This document shows, piece by piece, positions 47,740 through 59,743 of a DNA stretch of 64,000 nt. The notes below the pieces were generated by a model. That model had not been told where the DNA came from and did no database searches. It saw only the letters and a list, made by a program, of their open reading frames with translations. Numbering within the stretch: position 1 is the stretch's first letter; every line of letters starts with the position of its first letter. Location of the stretch: contig NC_037089.1 of NCBI RefSeq assembly GCF_002994745.2, forward strand, positions 14,464,141-14,528,140, read 5' to 3'. A program made the translations under genes and the position numbers. The DNA is from Rosa chinensis. Lineage: Eukaryota; Streptophyta; Magnoliopsida; Rosales; Rosaceae.

Positions 47740-48350
47740 CAGTTTCTAGACTATAGGATTTCAGATTTCATAACATGAAATTGGGTAGAACTGGTCCTAG
47801 AGAAGTGAGGGTGACTCGGTGGTTTGCTCTTCCAATTGGATGGTTCAAGGTTAATGTTGATGGTTCTTATAACCATGCAACTACGAAAGGAAGTGGAGGT
47901 TTTGTTGTAAGAGATTGGCAAGGTTCTATGCTTGCCGGTGGTGGGAAGCCATTGCATGGCATAATCTCTCCAGAGCATGTAGAGGTAGTGGCATGTAAGC
48001 AAGCAGTGGAATTTGTGGTGGAGCAGTCCTTCTTGCCAGCTATTATTGAAACTGATTCTATTTTGGTGCAGCAGCAGTTGGCCAGGAAGAATGGGCCTAA
48101 TACATTAGTTCTAGGACGTATATATGATGATTTGGGTGTCCTTTGGCAGCTAACCCAAACATGCAGGTTGTTCATACGAAAAGGACTGCAAATAAGGTGG
48201 CTCACCTTATGGCAGCCTCTTGTACCTCAGCTCCAAATGAGGTTTTTTATTTTTCAGCACCCTCTTTTTTACAACTTGCTTTAGCAGTTGAAGTTTGTAA
48301 TCTTTAAACTTTTATATTTCAATAAAAGATGAACTCCTCTCTCTCAAAAA
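47740..48350 (+). mobile_element. 5'-truncated LINE (RNase H end) with 10-bp duplication
   Basis: AACTACTAGA lies at 47730-47739 and 48351-48360. The insert carries a partial RNase H frame and finishes with an AATAAAAG signal and a short A-run, all in plus orientation. 611 bp. Confidence 0.82.
47775..48284 (+). pseudogene. LINE RNase H domain, frameshifted near its end
   Basis: Recognisable by GWFKVNVDGSYNHATTKGSG (first Asp), GGFVVRDWQGSMLAGGG, EVVACKQAVEFVVEQ (Glu) and AIIETDSILVQQQL (Asp). At about 48165 the frame shifts; in the neighbouring frame the normal C-terminal HTKRTANKVAHLMAASC follows. The other ORF2 domains are absent. Confidence 0.85.
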
Positions 48351-48360
48351 AACTACTAGA

Positions 48361-48925
48361 GAGATCGAGTTAATTTGTCCAAAAAAAAAAAAATCTATAG
48401 AGTTAAGTCCAAACAAAAGTTTGTGAATATATTATTACAATTTTTTATCCAAAAATTGATGGACTGTTTTTATAAGACAAAGATAAAAATAATTTGACTT
48501 GCATCTTTGGCAATAAGTGTAGCATGTCATATGATTTACTAACATAGTAGGACACTATATATGTGGATGATCTGTGGTATCCTCCCGTAACAACATGATA
48601 AGTGTGTAGAAAAGGAGAACTATAACAAAAACAATTTCTTATATTTTGGAGTTTTAGAAATAATTTGCGATGAAGATGAGTTTTAGAGATGGAACGTTCA
48701 AAGAATATTTCATTTTTGAAATCCAAAATCATTTTAGTGATGATTTACTATGAAAAGTACTCTAATTGCTTCTATCCTAGAACCTCCTATTCCAAATGCT
48801 TATGAGTTTTTAACGACCGAGATGACTGCCCAAATGAAATGTAAGTACTTTTCTTGTCTTAATTCGATATGTAGCACAATAAAAGTTAGCTAGATTAATC
48901 AAAAAAGTGTTGCCAACATTCAAGC
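48361..48925. other. Intergenic DNA, no gene recognised
   Basis: AT-rich, with a poly-A run at 48379-48391. Nothing further seen. Confidence 0.5.
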
Positions 48926-49550
48926 AGCGAAGCTTATATTTTTCTCCGAGAGAGCATATGTTTACAACATCATCCTCATAGGAAATTAAGCCTTCATTAC
49001 TAAAAGCTAAAGGAGGAATACTAAATTTTCCACCACTTTAAAATAACAAATCATAACATGGTTCAAAGTCATCCAATTCCTTTGTAGCTTCAAGTGTCTT
49101 CACCTCCATATCTTTATGGACTTTCTCATCATATATATGGTGAAGGATGAGAATAACAACATCATTAAAGATACTAGTAGGTCTCGTTTGGTTCATGAAA
49201 AGTAAGCATCGAGAAAGGAAAGTTGTTCATTTCTTGCGTTTGTAATGCAAAATGAAAGGAAATACTTTCTTTCCGGATAACTTTCCTTATGTTACCAAAC
49301 ATCGGAATGGAAAATTCTTCGGAAATTTCATTTCTCTTCTCATGGGAAAGACAAAGAAATTACTTTCCTTTTTGCGAATCAAACCAGACCGTAGTGTAAG
49401 AGACAGCTCTCCTGATACAATGAATTTCCTTATCGTTCTTAATTGCACAGAAGTCTACTAACTCATTTGCCACATCAAACATCTTATATGCTTTCAACTT
49501 TGCATGTCATTCTTCTCCACTCAAAATCATAGGGTACCCTCCTCGCTTGT
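48926..49550 (-). pseudogene. Possible remnant of an unidentified coding sequence, split by a MITE
   Basis: On the minus strand, 49550-49396 contains FDVANELVDFCAIKNDKE. 49170-48926 contains HHIYDEKVHKDMEVKTLEA, a stop, then GGKFSIPPLAFSNEGLISYE. Both pieces read like ordinary globular protein and sit on either side of the MITE at 49180-49390. No family was recognised, at least one stop is present, and the joining is inference. It lies directly downstream of the PPR gene on the same strand, so it could be part of that gene's 3' region. Confidence 0.3.
49180..49390. mobile_element. MITE copy 3 with GTA duplication
   Basis: Begins GGTCTCGTTTGGTTCATG and ends GCGAATCAAACCAGACC, flanked by GTA at 49177-49179 and 49391-49393. 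Interior phrases (AAGTAAGCATCGAGAAAGG, ATGGGAAAGACAAAG) match the copies at 8589-9230. It is shorter (211 bp) through internal deletion. The 3-bp duplication agrees with copy 2. Confidence 0.82.
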
Positions 49551-49557
49551 TATGTGT

Positions 49558-51158
49558 CTAATTAGGTGATGATGGCATCCATAAAGACAAGATTAACGTT
49601 ATGGTCTTTCTCAAGCTCATCTCTTCAAGTACATCCAATGCATCATAATCCCTCCCGCATTTGGTCAATGTCCGTAATAGAGATGAATACAGAAGCATCA
49701 GATTGAAATTTGACATAGGGCCACACAGGTTTCTATCATTGTGAAAGACCTTCAGAGCAGCGTCAGCATTCTTCGAGATACCATAAAAGTCAATGATCAG
49801 CCTGATTGTTGAAAAGGGCAATCTCATTTGCTCCATCCTTACTTTGGATAAAAGTTTATCAACCAATTCAGCATGTCCATGGCGTGCTAAAAGGGTCATC
49901 ATCCTTTGAACTGTGTAAATATCATGGGTAAAACCTGGCTGACAAGCAACCCAACAAAAGAATTTCCAAGCCATTTCTGCTGATTTAAAACTCCTAAGAA
50001 TCTTGCATACTAACCGAGTAGTCCACACGAATTTTGCCTCCTCTAATGCTGATACCTCATCAGGGCTCCAACTTTGCAACGCATTTGCCAGTGATCTCGG
50101 GTCTAACCATGGTTTTAGCTGAACCCCACTAGCCTCTTTACCTTCGCCAGCATGATCATCATCATCATCAGCAGCACCCTCCTGATCTCTATCCTCCTCA
50201 TCATCACTACTATCATCACAATACCCTATACTCTTGATTCCCTCATTAGGCAGCATTTCCCTCAGAAACTCTTCAGTCTCCTCAATAAACCCCGCCTCTT
50301 GAATTTGTTCCAATGATAAATGCATGGCTCGGCCAGGCAACAGTCCATCAACCCGCATTTCCTCAAGTAAAGCTTAACTTCCTCAAACTTTTTTGCACCA
50401 ACGCATGCCTCCACCAAAAGCAAATACTGGCTCAAAGTGCGCTTCACCCTCATAAAAGGCAACACCTTAAAAACCTCCATTGCAGACCTCCACTTCCCAC
50501 AATTCACCATATGCTCAATCATCACCGTATTAGTCCTACAATTCGGAAGCGCCCCTTCTTCAGTCATCCTAGAAAAAACCCGCACCGCCTCACAGTCCTT
50601 CCCCATTTGCGCATAAACCCTCATGACAATGCTATAAGACTCAGCGCACACACGCTTCGCCGACCCTCTATACTCCTCCCACACTTGAAGAACCGCCTCC
50701 ACGTCCCCAACAGCAGCTTGCCACTGCATAAGGTTCATAAAACTCAGCCTAACGTTCCGAAACCTCCCGGCATTGACAGCCTCAATGAGGTACTTGAGCT
50801 CCCCGGCTCTTTCGGACTTGGCCAGAACCGTAGCCAACGCATGAACCGTGTTCTGGGTATGCATGAAGTCGGGGTTGGACTCAAGCATTTCATTAAGCAA
50901 GAGTGCAGAGTCAGCGGAGGGAGCAGAGCGGAGGGCTTGAGTGACCACAAAAGAATCCAGGAGTCTGTCATTTGCTAAAGGAGCAAGAGAGTTTGGGGCA
51001 CTGCTGCGGAGCTTGAGACGAATGGAATCGATGAGTTTGGCGCGGTAGAGGTAGTGGGAGAGCTTGTTGGGAAATGGGTGGCTAGCGTAGGGGCGAGTCT
51101 GGTGATGGGTGAGGGTTTTGATGAGGTTTAGGCCACGGGAGAGTTGCTTGAAATGCAT
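49558..51158 (-). pseudogene. PPR (pentatricopeptide repeat) protein gene with a frameshift
   Basis: From ATG 51158 the frame encodes a basic, Ser-rich organelle-targeting-like N-terminus and then helical PPR pairs (YSIVMRVYAQMGKDCEAVRV, GALPNCRTNTVMIEHMV, CGKWRSAMEVFKVL). Near 50374 one base seems to be missing: EEVK in frame 1 should run into ALLEEMRVDGLLPG in frame 2. Frame 2 then goes on to 49558 with an acidic spacer (DDSSDDEEDRDQEG) and more repeats (FTHDIYTVQRMMTLLARHGH). The C-terminus stops soon after ALDVLEEM, earlier than expected, next to a MITE. PPR proteins bind organellar RNA. A sequencing error at one base would make this a functional gene; otherwise it is a pseudogene. Confidence 0.8.
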
Positions 51159-52080
51159 GTCAATACGTCGAACAGGTGGTGTGCATTACTGTGAGTAGCG
51201 AAAAAATTATTGACCCCGGTGTGGATTGCGAGATTGGGATCTCCAGACATTAAGCGGAAGTAACAACTGAATTGAAGTTGTGGCACTCAAACATATCTAG
51301 TGTAAGGGTAGTTGATGGTATGCGACTACCCTCCTACTACTACATATAACCTCTAATATGATCACGTCACATTATTTGCCAACAAACTCTTCTTCAATGT
51401 TTTGTGACGAATTTTTGTTGGTTTTACTTTTACCTATGAATATTCCGTATTTTTTATTAAAAATAATAATAATGAGTTTTCGATAAAATTTGATCACTTA
51501 ATTTTTCTTACATATATTTATCAGTAATTTTTCTTGATGGTAATACAATTTTCATTAAAATTAATGACAAGTTTTCTTATTTGAAATGGAAAAAATCATG
51601 AATCGGAGACAACTTGAACGGAATAAGTCTTGAATCGGAGACAACTAAAATAGGAGAAGAAAAGAACCGATATGGGAATCATTCTTAAACTCATACCCTC
51701 ATTGGTTATCAAATTAAGGATTATTCAGGAATTGATTTCTAATAATGAGGTGGAACTTATCACACCCATTCCGATATCTATATATGTTAATAAATGCATG
51801 AATTATTTTCACAGTAACGGTTTATTATATACAAAATATCTCCATCTCGTATACAAAATTACACTTCAAAAATCAATCTACAATTAATCAATTTTCTAGA
51901 AATCACATAACTCCAAGTTGCCACCTTTACGTGCCGTTAATGAGCTAGTTAACATTGAATAGAAATGGAATTTGCTTGATTGAAGTGGATGATTGATATC
52001 AAATGAGAACACATATTTAAACTACTACAAGCATAGAGGTGCCAAACAATGCGTGAGAGACAAGATTTTTGTCTTCATGT
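51159..52080. other. 5' flank of the PPR gene and intergenic DNA
   Basis: AT-rich. Possible promoter of the minus-strand PPR gene near 51160-51350. No other feature seen. Confidence 0.5.
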
Positions 52081-53350
52081 ATTTGCTAAAAACTGTCACT
52101 AACAAAAGTTACACTGGTGAGATTTCCGGCAATGTCACAAAACCTACTGTCACTACAAAAGTTACGCTCTCTAAAACCAAAAGTTACTATCCCTACCAAC
52201 AAAAGCTATTGTAACCAACGCCAAAAGCTACTCTCATCAGTGACAAACACTACTGTCACCAACACAAGAAAACTACTCTCACCTTCATCAAAAATTACTC
52301 CCAACAATGCCAAAAGCAATAAACAAGCAGAACAAAAGCTACTCCTAGAAACTGAGAAAGCTATTCTCAGAGACTAACAAAGCTATGGATCGGAAATGTA
52401 AAACAAAAAAGCTACTACAATAAAAATAAAAATAAAACAAATTCAATGATATAAAAAGTATGCAGGATCCAACAATGATATAACTATGTAAAAGCTACTT
52501 TCACAATTGTAAAAATGCACTATCATAGTTGTAAAAATCTATTACAATAGTTGTAGAAAGCTACTGTTGATGTTGTGATGCTACTGTCATATTTCAAATG
52601 GCCACCATTTATGTTTCTTCTTGCTAAGCTCTACCACTCTACACTAACCATAGGCATTATTTTGCCACCTACAACACCAAGCTTCATTTCAAAATTTCTT
52701 GGTTGGCCGGATGATCTCTTGGTCAATGGAGCCTTCACTACTCAAATTCACATGATTTTCGGAATCAACCACTACCAATGCAAAGGGGAAGAATTTTGTA
52801 AGAACAAAAGTACAGCAAAACAAGAAATCTTTATCAATTAGGTAATAAAAAACTACTGACCTCCAGCTACTGACATAGAAACAGAAAGCTACTATAACAC
52901 ATGTAAAAAACTACTAGATCAGTATTAAAAAACTACTGACATAGAAACAGAAAGCTACTCTAACACATGTAAAAAACTATTAGACGTCCAATAATAAAAA
53001 GCTACGGACATATATACTAATTACAACGCTACAGACATATATAGTACTAATTGCAACAAAACCAACTGATTATCCATGTTGATAGTGTAACACAAATCCC
53101 AAATAAGAAAGGCTAGAGATACAAAATCACAACAAAATTGATACATTATTGACAAAAGATCGACCACTTGAAATCAATCAAAATGAATAGAAAAAAGCTA
53201 CTGGAATCAGTTTTAAAAGATACTAACATAAGCATAAAAAACTACTATCATTGTGTTGAAAAACCACTATAACTACAAAGCTACTGACTTGAAATCAATC
53301 AAAATAAAACCCAAAAACCTACTGACATTAATTTAAGCCCAACTCCATCA
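52080..53350. repeat. Region peppered with the degenerate word AAAGCTACT
   Basis: Variants AAAAGCTACT, AAAACTACTG, AAAAGTTACT and similar recur some thirty times at irregular spacing of roughly 15-60 bp, all in one orientation. At 52855-52985 a ~64-bp unit with ACATAGAAACAGAAAGCTAC and ACACATGTAAAAAACTA is duplicated in tandem. There is no conserved frame. It could be the low-complexity interior of a non-autonomous transposon. Confidence 0.7.
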
Positions 53351-53635
53351 AAACAAACACCAAAACTATCACTTGGATCTAATGCACATATGAAGAATAC
53401 AAAGTCAATGTCGTTCTTAAACCGAGCAACAATAGACAATCAAGTAATGGAAATCCACTACTCTCAATTTTGAAAAGAAAAAGATGACTACATTCAAGTC
53501 CATCAAGTGCACACCAATTATCATCATTGGCCATTACTGGCATTATTTAGTATAAGAGGAAAGAATGCTCATTCATTGCACAAGTATGAGTTGAACTCTT
53601 AAAGCAACGAAAACGCACAATAGCAACATATTAAC

Positions 53636-53640
<5 letters not shown>

Positions 53641-53697
<57 letters not shown>
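53641..53697. repeat. (GA)n microsatellite
   Basis: About 57 bp of uninterrupted GA, to the left of the pyruvate decarboxylase fragment. Confidence 0.95.
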
Positions 53698-53701
<4 letters not shown>

Positions 53702-53996
53702 ACTCCAAACCTTATCAAAAAGCACTTTCTTTTCCTCATCATTGACTCCTGGCTCGGCCTAATAATTGAACAGATGACTTTACCCTATCTCCACAGCACC
53801 TTCGCCAGCTCCACCTGTGATTCACCACAAATCCCAATCAAAACCACTACAAAAACCTAATTTCATCTCCATTATAAAAAACCACTAGTTGAAATTGAAC
53901 GCAAAATCCACATCACCATACCTGTTTGACCGAGAGAAGGTGGAGTCTTCTCTGAAAATTAAATGCCGACTGCGAAATCGTTGACGATGCCGAGTC

Positions 53997-54173
53997 AAGA
54001 TTGGCTCACTTGATGTTTGCAAGGCCGAGAACCACGACGCTGCTTCCACGGTTCAAAACTCAGTCCCCTCCACCGTGTTCAACTACGCCGACGCCACCCT
54101 CGGCAGCCATCTAGCCTGCCTCCTTGTCCAAATCAGCGTCACCGACGTCTTCCCCATTCTCGACGCTAACTGA
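53997..54173 (+). pseudogene. Pyruvate decarboxylase N-terminal fragment
   Basis: The frame reads KIGSLDVCKAENHD, then STVQNSVPSTVFN, then ADATLGSHLACLLVQISVTD followed by VF and a stop soon after. This parallels the plant PDC N-terminus, where KIG(S/A)xD near the start is followed by xATLGRHLARRLVxIGVTDVF. Substitutions (Arg to Ser and Cys in the HLARR block) indicate relaxed constraint. The thiamine-diphosphate binding and catalytic parts are absent. The GC content is much higher than in the flanks, and no other PDC exon is nearby, which suggests transposon capture. The carrier's ends were not found. Confidence 0.75.
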
Positions 54174-54223
54174 CAACAAGATCTGCCGGAGAAGAGCAAG
54201 GAGGTCTATCCTTAATCGCCGGC

Positions 54224-55251
<1,028 letters not shown>

Positions 55252-55739
55252 AATTATAAAGGGACAATGATAAAAGAGGTCATTTTAAAGTACTTTATTA
55301 TAATTTAGATACCACAAATGTCTCAATGATAATTAAGGTCACCTCTTAACAGCCTGCCACTAAAGTTAAGCTTAATTACCAAATCTGCCACTGACTGCTG
55401 TCTCTCTCTCCCTCTCATGTGGCCGGCTCTTTTCTCCGCAGCAGTCAATTTGTGTGACATTTTCTTAGTTTTTGATTTTCATTTTCCAGTCTCTGCAGAT
55501 CTAATTCCTCTCTGGAGCCTTCAAGTTTCTGACAAAACCTTAAGAGACATTTCCGATTAAAGCAGGAGAAGATCCGAAAATGAATTTGATACTCGAATCT
55601 GTTTTCTCTCCCTCAATCGGCGAATTCTAATTACGACTGGAAGAGTTGTAAATTGGTCCAAATGGCCGACGTCTTACTCTAACTCCGACGAGGGTGCACC
55701 GAAACCTGGCGGACAAGCTAGTTCTACGAGAAGTGCAAG

Positions 55740-55744
<5 letters not shown>

Positions 55745-55772
<28 letters not shown>
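55745..55772. repeat. (CT)14 microsatellite
   Basis: Short CT tract upstream of the coding-like fragment at 55811. Confidence 0.9.
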
Positions 55773-55776
<4 letters not shown>

Positions 55777-55810
55777 ATGTGAAGCCCTACCCTTCGTTTC
55801 TCCCCCAGCT

Positions 55811-55993
55811 ATGGAAGACCTTCACCTTCACTATGTGGATCTTGACGATGCAGAGCTACAGGAAGAGGACAAAGCTTTAGAAGAACATTCCTTCCTCGGC
55901 GAAGTTGAAGACTCGGAAGAAAAAGAAGAAGAACCAAACGCTCAAACCGATCCCAATTTAGCGCCATTTTGCTCGCCAAATCAAGAAAGATGA
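55811..55993 (+). pseudogene. Acidic coding-like fragment of unknown origin inside the Pack-MULE
   Basis: From ATG 55811 a 60-residue frame begins MEDLHLHYVDLDDAELQEED and stays strongly acidic (EVEDSEEKEEEPNAQ) up to a stop. It is GC-rich and follows a CT-rich leader ending in CCCAG, so it may be the first exon of a captured gene. The parent was not recognised. Orientation is opposite to the three recognised captures. Confidence 0.4.
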
Positions 55994-56518
55994 CTACGAT
56001 TCGGAGATTTTGCTGCAATTATCTGCTTCGTTTAACTTCGGTCAATCTCAACTAACTCACTGAAACTGTAAGTTTCTTTCTGTTTCTTGTTGATTAGATT
56101 TCTGATCACTGTTGCAGTGTTTCTCTCTCAACTATCTCAAGATAGCGCAGAGGAAGAACTCTTGGTGTTAACAGTGTTGAATAGTATTAGATACTAGATA
56201 TCAGGTCCAGTAAGTGTGGTTGTTCTATACATTTTATATTTCATATTTACAGATGAAATTCTGTTAGCCATAACCATTTTTACCGAGGGAGGTGGCATTT
56301 AGAGCCCCTTGCACATTACCATTTTAGGCTTGTAATTTGCATCAAATAACAAATTACTGGTGTTTTCTTATTTTATCCAATAAAAATAATGGTCTTGATG
56401 CTCATTATGTTGGCGATCATGACTTGTGCCCTTGTGGGATTGAGTGTTTTGTTAAATTATTGCTCCTATAGCTCATAACGTTTAGTATTCTTATTATGAA
56501 ATCACATCTAGGCCAGGT

Positions 56519-58145
56519 CCTGTTATACATTTAATACACATGTCAAGTTACTGTCCAAGTCACATTGCATGTCAGTGGCTAGTAACTTGATCAGTGACCA
56601 TATCACTGTTAGATACTTATACTCATGTCACTGACTAAGTCACTGGCCAGGTCAGGTTCCTAGTTAATGAGGTCACTCTTAAGCCCAAGTCACTGGACAA
56701 GTTACTAGCCATGTCACATTCATGAATATATCACTGATTAAGTTACCAGCCAAGTCACATTGCATGTCACTATCAGTGTTAATCTCAAGTCACTGACCAT
56801 GTCACTGTCAATTACTGGCCAAGTCATTGGCTAAGTCACTGTTAATCTCTGACCAAGTCACTGACCAGATCAAGTCCCTAGTTAGTGAGGTCACTGCCCA
56901 AGTTATTGTTAACCTCAAGTCATTGGCTATGTCATTAACAGTGACTTGGCTATTAACTTGTGACTTGGCTACTGACAGTTACTTGGTTAGTGACATGGTC
57001 AGTTACTTGGTTAGTGACATGTTATTAACAGTGACTTGGCTATTAACTTGTGACTTGGCTACTGACAGTTACTTGGTTAGTGACATGGTCAGTTACTTGG
57101 TTAGTGACATGTTATTAACAGTGACTTGGCTATTAACTTGTGACTTGGCTACTGACAGTTACTTGGTTAGTGACATGGTCAGTTTCTTGGCCTAGTGACA
57201 TGGTCAGTTACTTAGTTAGTGACATGTGATTAACAGTGACTTGGCTATTAACTTGTGACTTGGCTACTGACAGTTACTTGGTTAGTGACATGGTCAGTTA
57301 CTTGGTTAGTGACATGGTCAGTTACTTAGTTAGTGACATGTGATTAACAGTGACTTGGCTATTAACTTGTGACTTGGCTACTGATAGTTACTTGGTTAGT
57401 GACATGGTCAGTTACTTGGTTAGTTACATGGTCAGTTACATAGTTAGTGACATGTGATTAACAGTGACTTGGCTATTAACTTGTGACTTGGCTATTGACA
57501 GTTACTTGATTAGTGACATGGTCAGTTACTTGGTTAGTGACATGGTCAGTTACTTAGTTAGTGACATGTGATTAACAGTGACTTGGCTATTAACTTGTGA
57601 CTTGGCTACTGACAGTTACTTGATTAGTGACATATGATTAACAGTGATTTGGCTATTAACTTGTGACTTGGCTACTGACAATTACTTGGTTAGTGACATG
57701 GTCAGTTACTTAGTTAGTGACATGTGATGAACAGTGACTTGGCTATTAACTTGTGACTTGGCTACTGACATTTACTTAGTTAGTGGCATTGTCGGTGACA
57801 TGGTCAGTTATTTAGTTAGTGACATGTAATTAATTGTGACTTGAGGTTAACAGTGACTTGGCCAGTGACCTCACTAACTAGGGATTTGGTCTGGACAATG
57901 ATTTCACTGACCAGGGATTGACATTGACATGTTCATGAATGTGACATGGCTAGTAGCTTGGCCACTGACATAGCCAGTGACTTGATGGTTTGAGCATGTG
58001 AGACTGCACAACAAAGACATGTTACGAAAAGCAATATGTCAAAAAATTAGTATCTCAAATACAATGGTCAGTGACATTTGTATAATAGTGACGTGGTCAG
58101 TGACATGCAATGTGACCTGGCCAGTGACATGAAATGTTATACAGG
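56519..58145. mobile_element. Fold-back element built from GTCACTGNCCAAGTCACT-like words
   Basis: Ends read CCTGTTATAC (56519-56528) and GTTATACAGG (58136-58145). From them inward the left side (to about 56930) is the reverse complement of the right side (from about 57835). Matched blocks include CACATTGCATGTCA, ACTAGCCATGTCACATTCAT and CCTAGTTAGTGAGGTCACTG with their mirrors. The arms consist of imperfect short repeats, and the loop is a minisatellite. This matches fold-back transposons, whose long inverted repeats are themselves made of short direct repeats. No transposase and no clear duplication. Confidence 0.7.
56934..57840. repeat. Minisatellite, nine units of 66 + n x 24 bp
   Basis: Units start with ATTAACAGTGACTTGGC at 56934, 57024, 57114, 57229, 57343, 57457, 57571, 57637 and 57727 (the last with a variant ATGAACAG). 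Spacings are 90, 90, 115, 114, 114, 114, 66 and 90. They equal a 66-bp core plus zero, one or two copies of a 24-bp sub-unit (GTCAGTTACTTGGTTAGTGA + CATG), apart from one single-base insertion. All lengths are multiples of three, so one frame stays open for 122 residues as a 30-residue hydrophobic repeat; nothing suggests it is translated. Confidence 0.9.
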
Positions 58146-58519
58146 CACTGTACTATTTCTAGAAAGCTAATTTGCTAATTTACCACGAAAGTTCTTCAGA
58201 GAACATGAAAATTGGAAATACATAAATAAACAACTGAACAATAGATCCTTTGGTCAAAGACCATGCTAGGAACTAATGACTTGAAATATAATTCTTCCCA
58301 TTATGCAACAACCTGATTAAAAAGCCTTATGAGGATCTGCAGAAAGAATAACAAAAGCTAAGTTTAAGTGTTGTTCCAGAAAACATGATAAGTAACTATA
58401 AAATCTGAGACTGATTACATAAACCAGCACAAGTCATGCCATCTATATAATGAGCGTGCAATACTAAAGACGAGTAAAAGATAAAATGTAAAGATTAATC
58501 AAAATTGCTAGAGAAATAC

Positions 58520-58626
58520 CTCAGGAAGTTTTTTACAGAATACTGAATACAACATCCAATCGTGCGTCGAGAGTGTTGTCACGCACAATCTTCCCATCTT
58601 GAGAAGCCAAGACTACACCTCCAGAA
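58520..58626 (-). pseudogene. Captured exon of V-type H+-ATPase subunit E
   Basis: Bounded by a 3' splice acceptor (TTTTTCAG, entering at 58626) and a donor (GAG|GTATTT, leaving at 58520). The exon encodes SGGVVLASQDGKIVRDNTLD followed by ARLDVVF and, after a short duplication (AGTATTC), KKLPE. This is the C-terminal signature of V-ATPase subunit E (SGGVV-A-DGKI-NTLDARL-V-F-KKLPEIR). The duplication introduces a stop. Intron sequence on both sides shows that genomic DNA rather than mRNA was captured. The last coding exon was not found. Confidence 0.8.
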
Positions 58627-59743
58627 CTGAAAAATGGGAAATAATCATCAGCGAGTTCTATCATTCATGTTCTTTTAATCAGAACAGAAATTGTTTGAGA
58701 AGCTATATATTAGCAAGCCACATCAAATCTTGTCCTAAATGTAAGCTGATTCAAAAAATAATTGGAAACAAAGAGAAATGCTAGTTGCCACTCATACGAT
58801 CCTAGTTCATCGAAGAAAAAAAAATCATATAGTCCTAGTTCTACTATGATTGCATCTAGAAGGCCCATAACTTGGTACAAAATTAAGGCAGACCAAGAAA
58901 CATACTAGGAATAATTTAAATTCTGGATGTGTTGCAGCTTATTCAGGTTCCACATTACATTAGTTCTATCTCCTGTCACGAAATAGAACATTAGCTGATC
59001 AAAAACAGTTAAACACCAGCCAACTAACCAAGTATATATATGTTTTCATACAGAGAAACCCTACAGAAGGCCACTACTCATAATACAGATAAATATCCAA
59101 GCATCATAATCAACCACTGCATAGGACCATAGAAAACTAAAACATAATCACAAACGTAGACCATTTAGCTAAAAGCTTTATCTGGACTGAAAGCAACTCA
59201 ATTAACCAATAAAGTGATAAGCAAAACCAGAGCTTTCTTTTAATTAGTACTTTGCACTAAATATAGCCTTCACTGTGCAATCTTTTGATTGTGATCGAGT
59301 ATACAATATTAGAACCAAAATATGAGCCAATAGTCTGTTATTATGAATCTATGATTAGCACGTGGATCCCTAACTAGTAGCCTAATATGGCTTGAATTTC
59401 ATGTTGGAAAAGGATGCAAGCCATTGAATTTCAAAGGCACAGTTCCATATATCTGTTTTCTTCCTAGCATATGCTCTTTTTCCCTGATCAAACTAATCAA
59501 CTAATTACAACCCACATCCCGTGCCTTCTACAAATCCAAGAGATGTGTTTTCCTATAATCCCTCCCAAAAATTAAAATTTCACAAGTCAATACCACATGA
59601 AAAATTTTCAAGTATTCTAGTCTTGAGTAATTGACATCCAGTTACCTTTATGAAATGTAGTATTCTAACACAGTTCTAATCTTAGTTCAAGAATATAATC
59701 CGAGTACGAAAAGCCAAACAAACAATAAGCGAATGTCATGTAC
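58627..59743. other. Non-coding DNA within the Pack-MULE
   Basis: AT-rich, presumably intron sequence brought along with the captured exons, or filler. No further exon of V-ATPase E or AAE19 could be recognised. Confidence 0.45.

Noticed and set aside
50313..50978. 221-codon plus-strand open frame
   Set aside because: It is the antisense shadow of the PPR coding region.
56934..57840. CRISPR-like array
   Set aside because: The repeats are contiguous and vary by 24-bp sub-units with no unique spacers, and the DNA is from a plant. It is a minisatellite.
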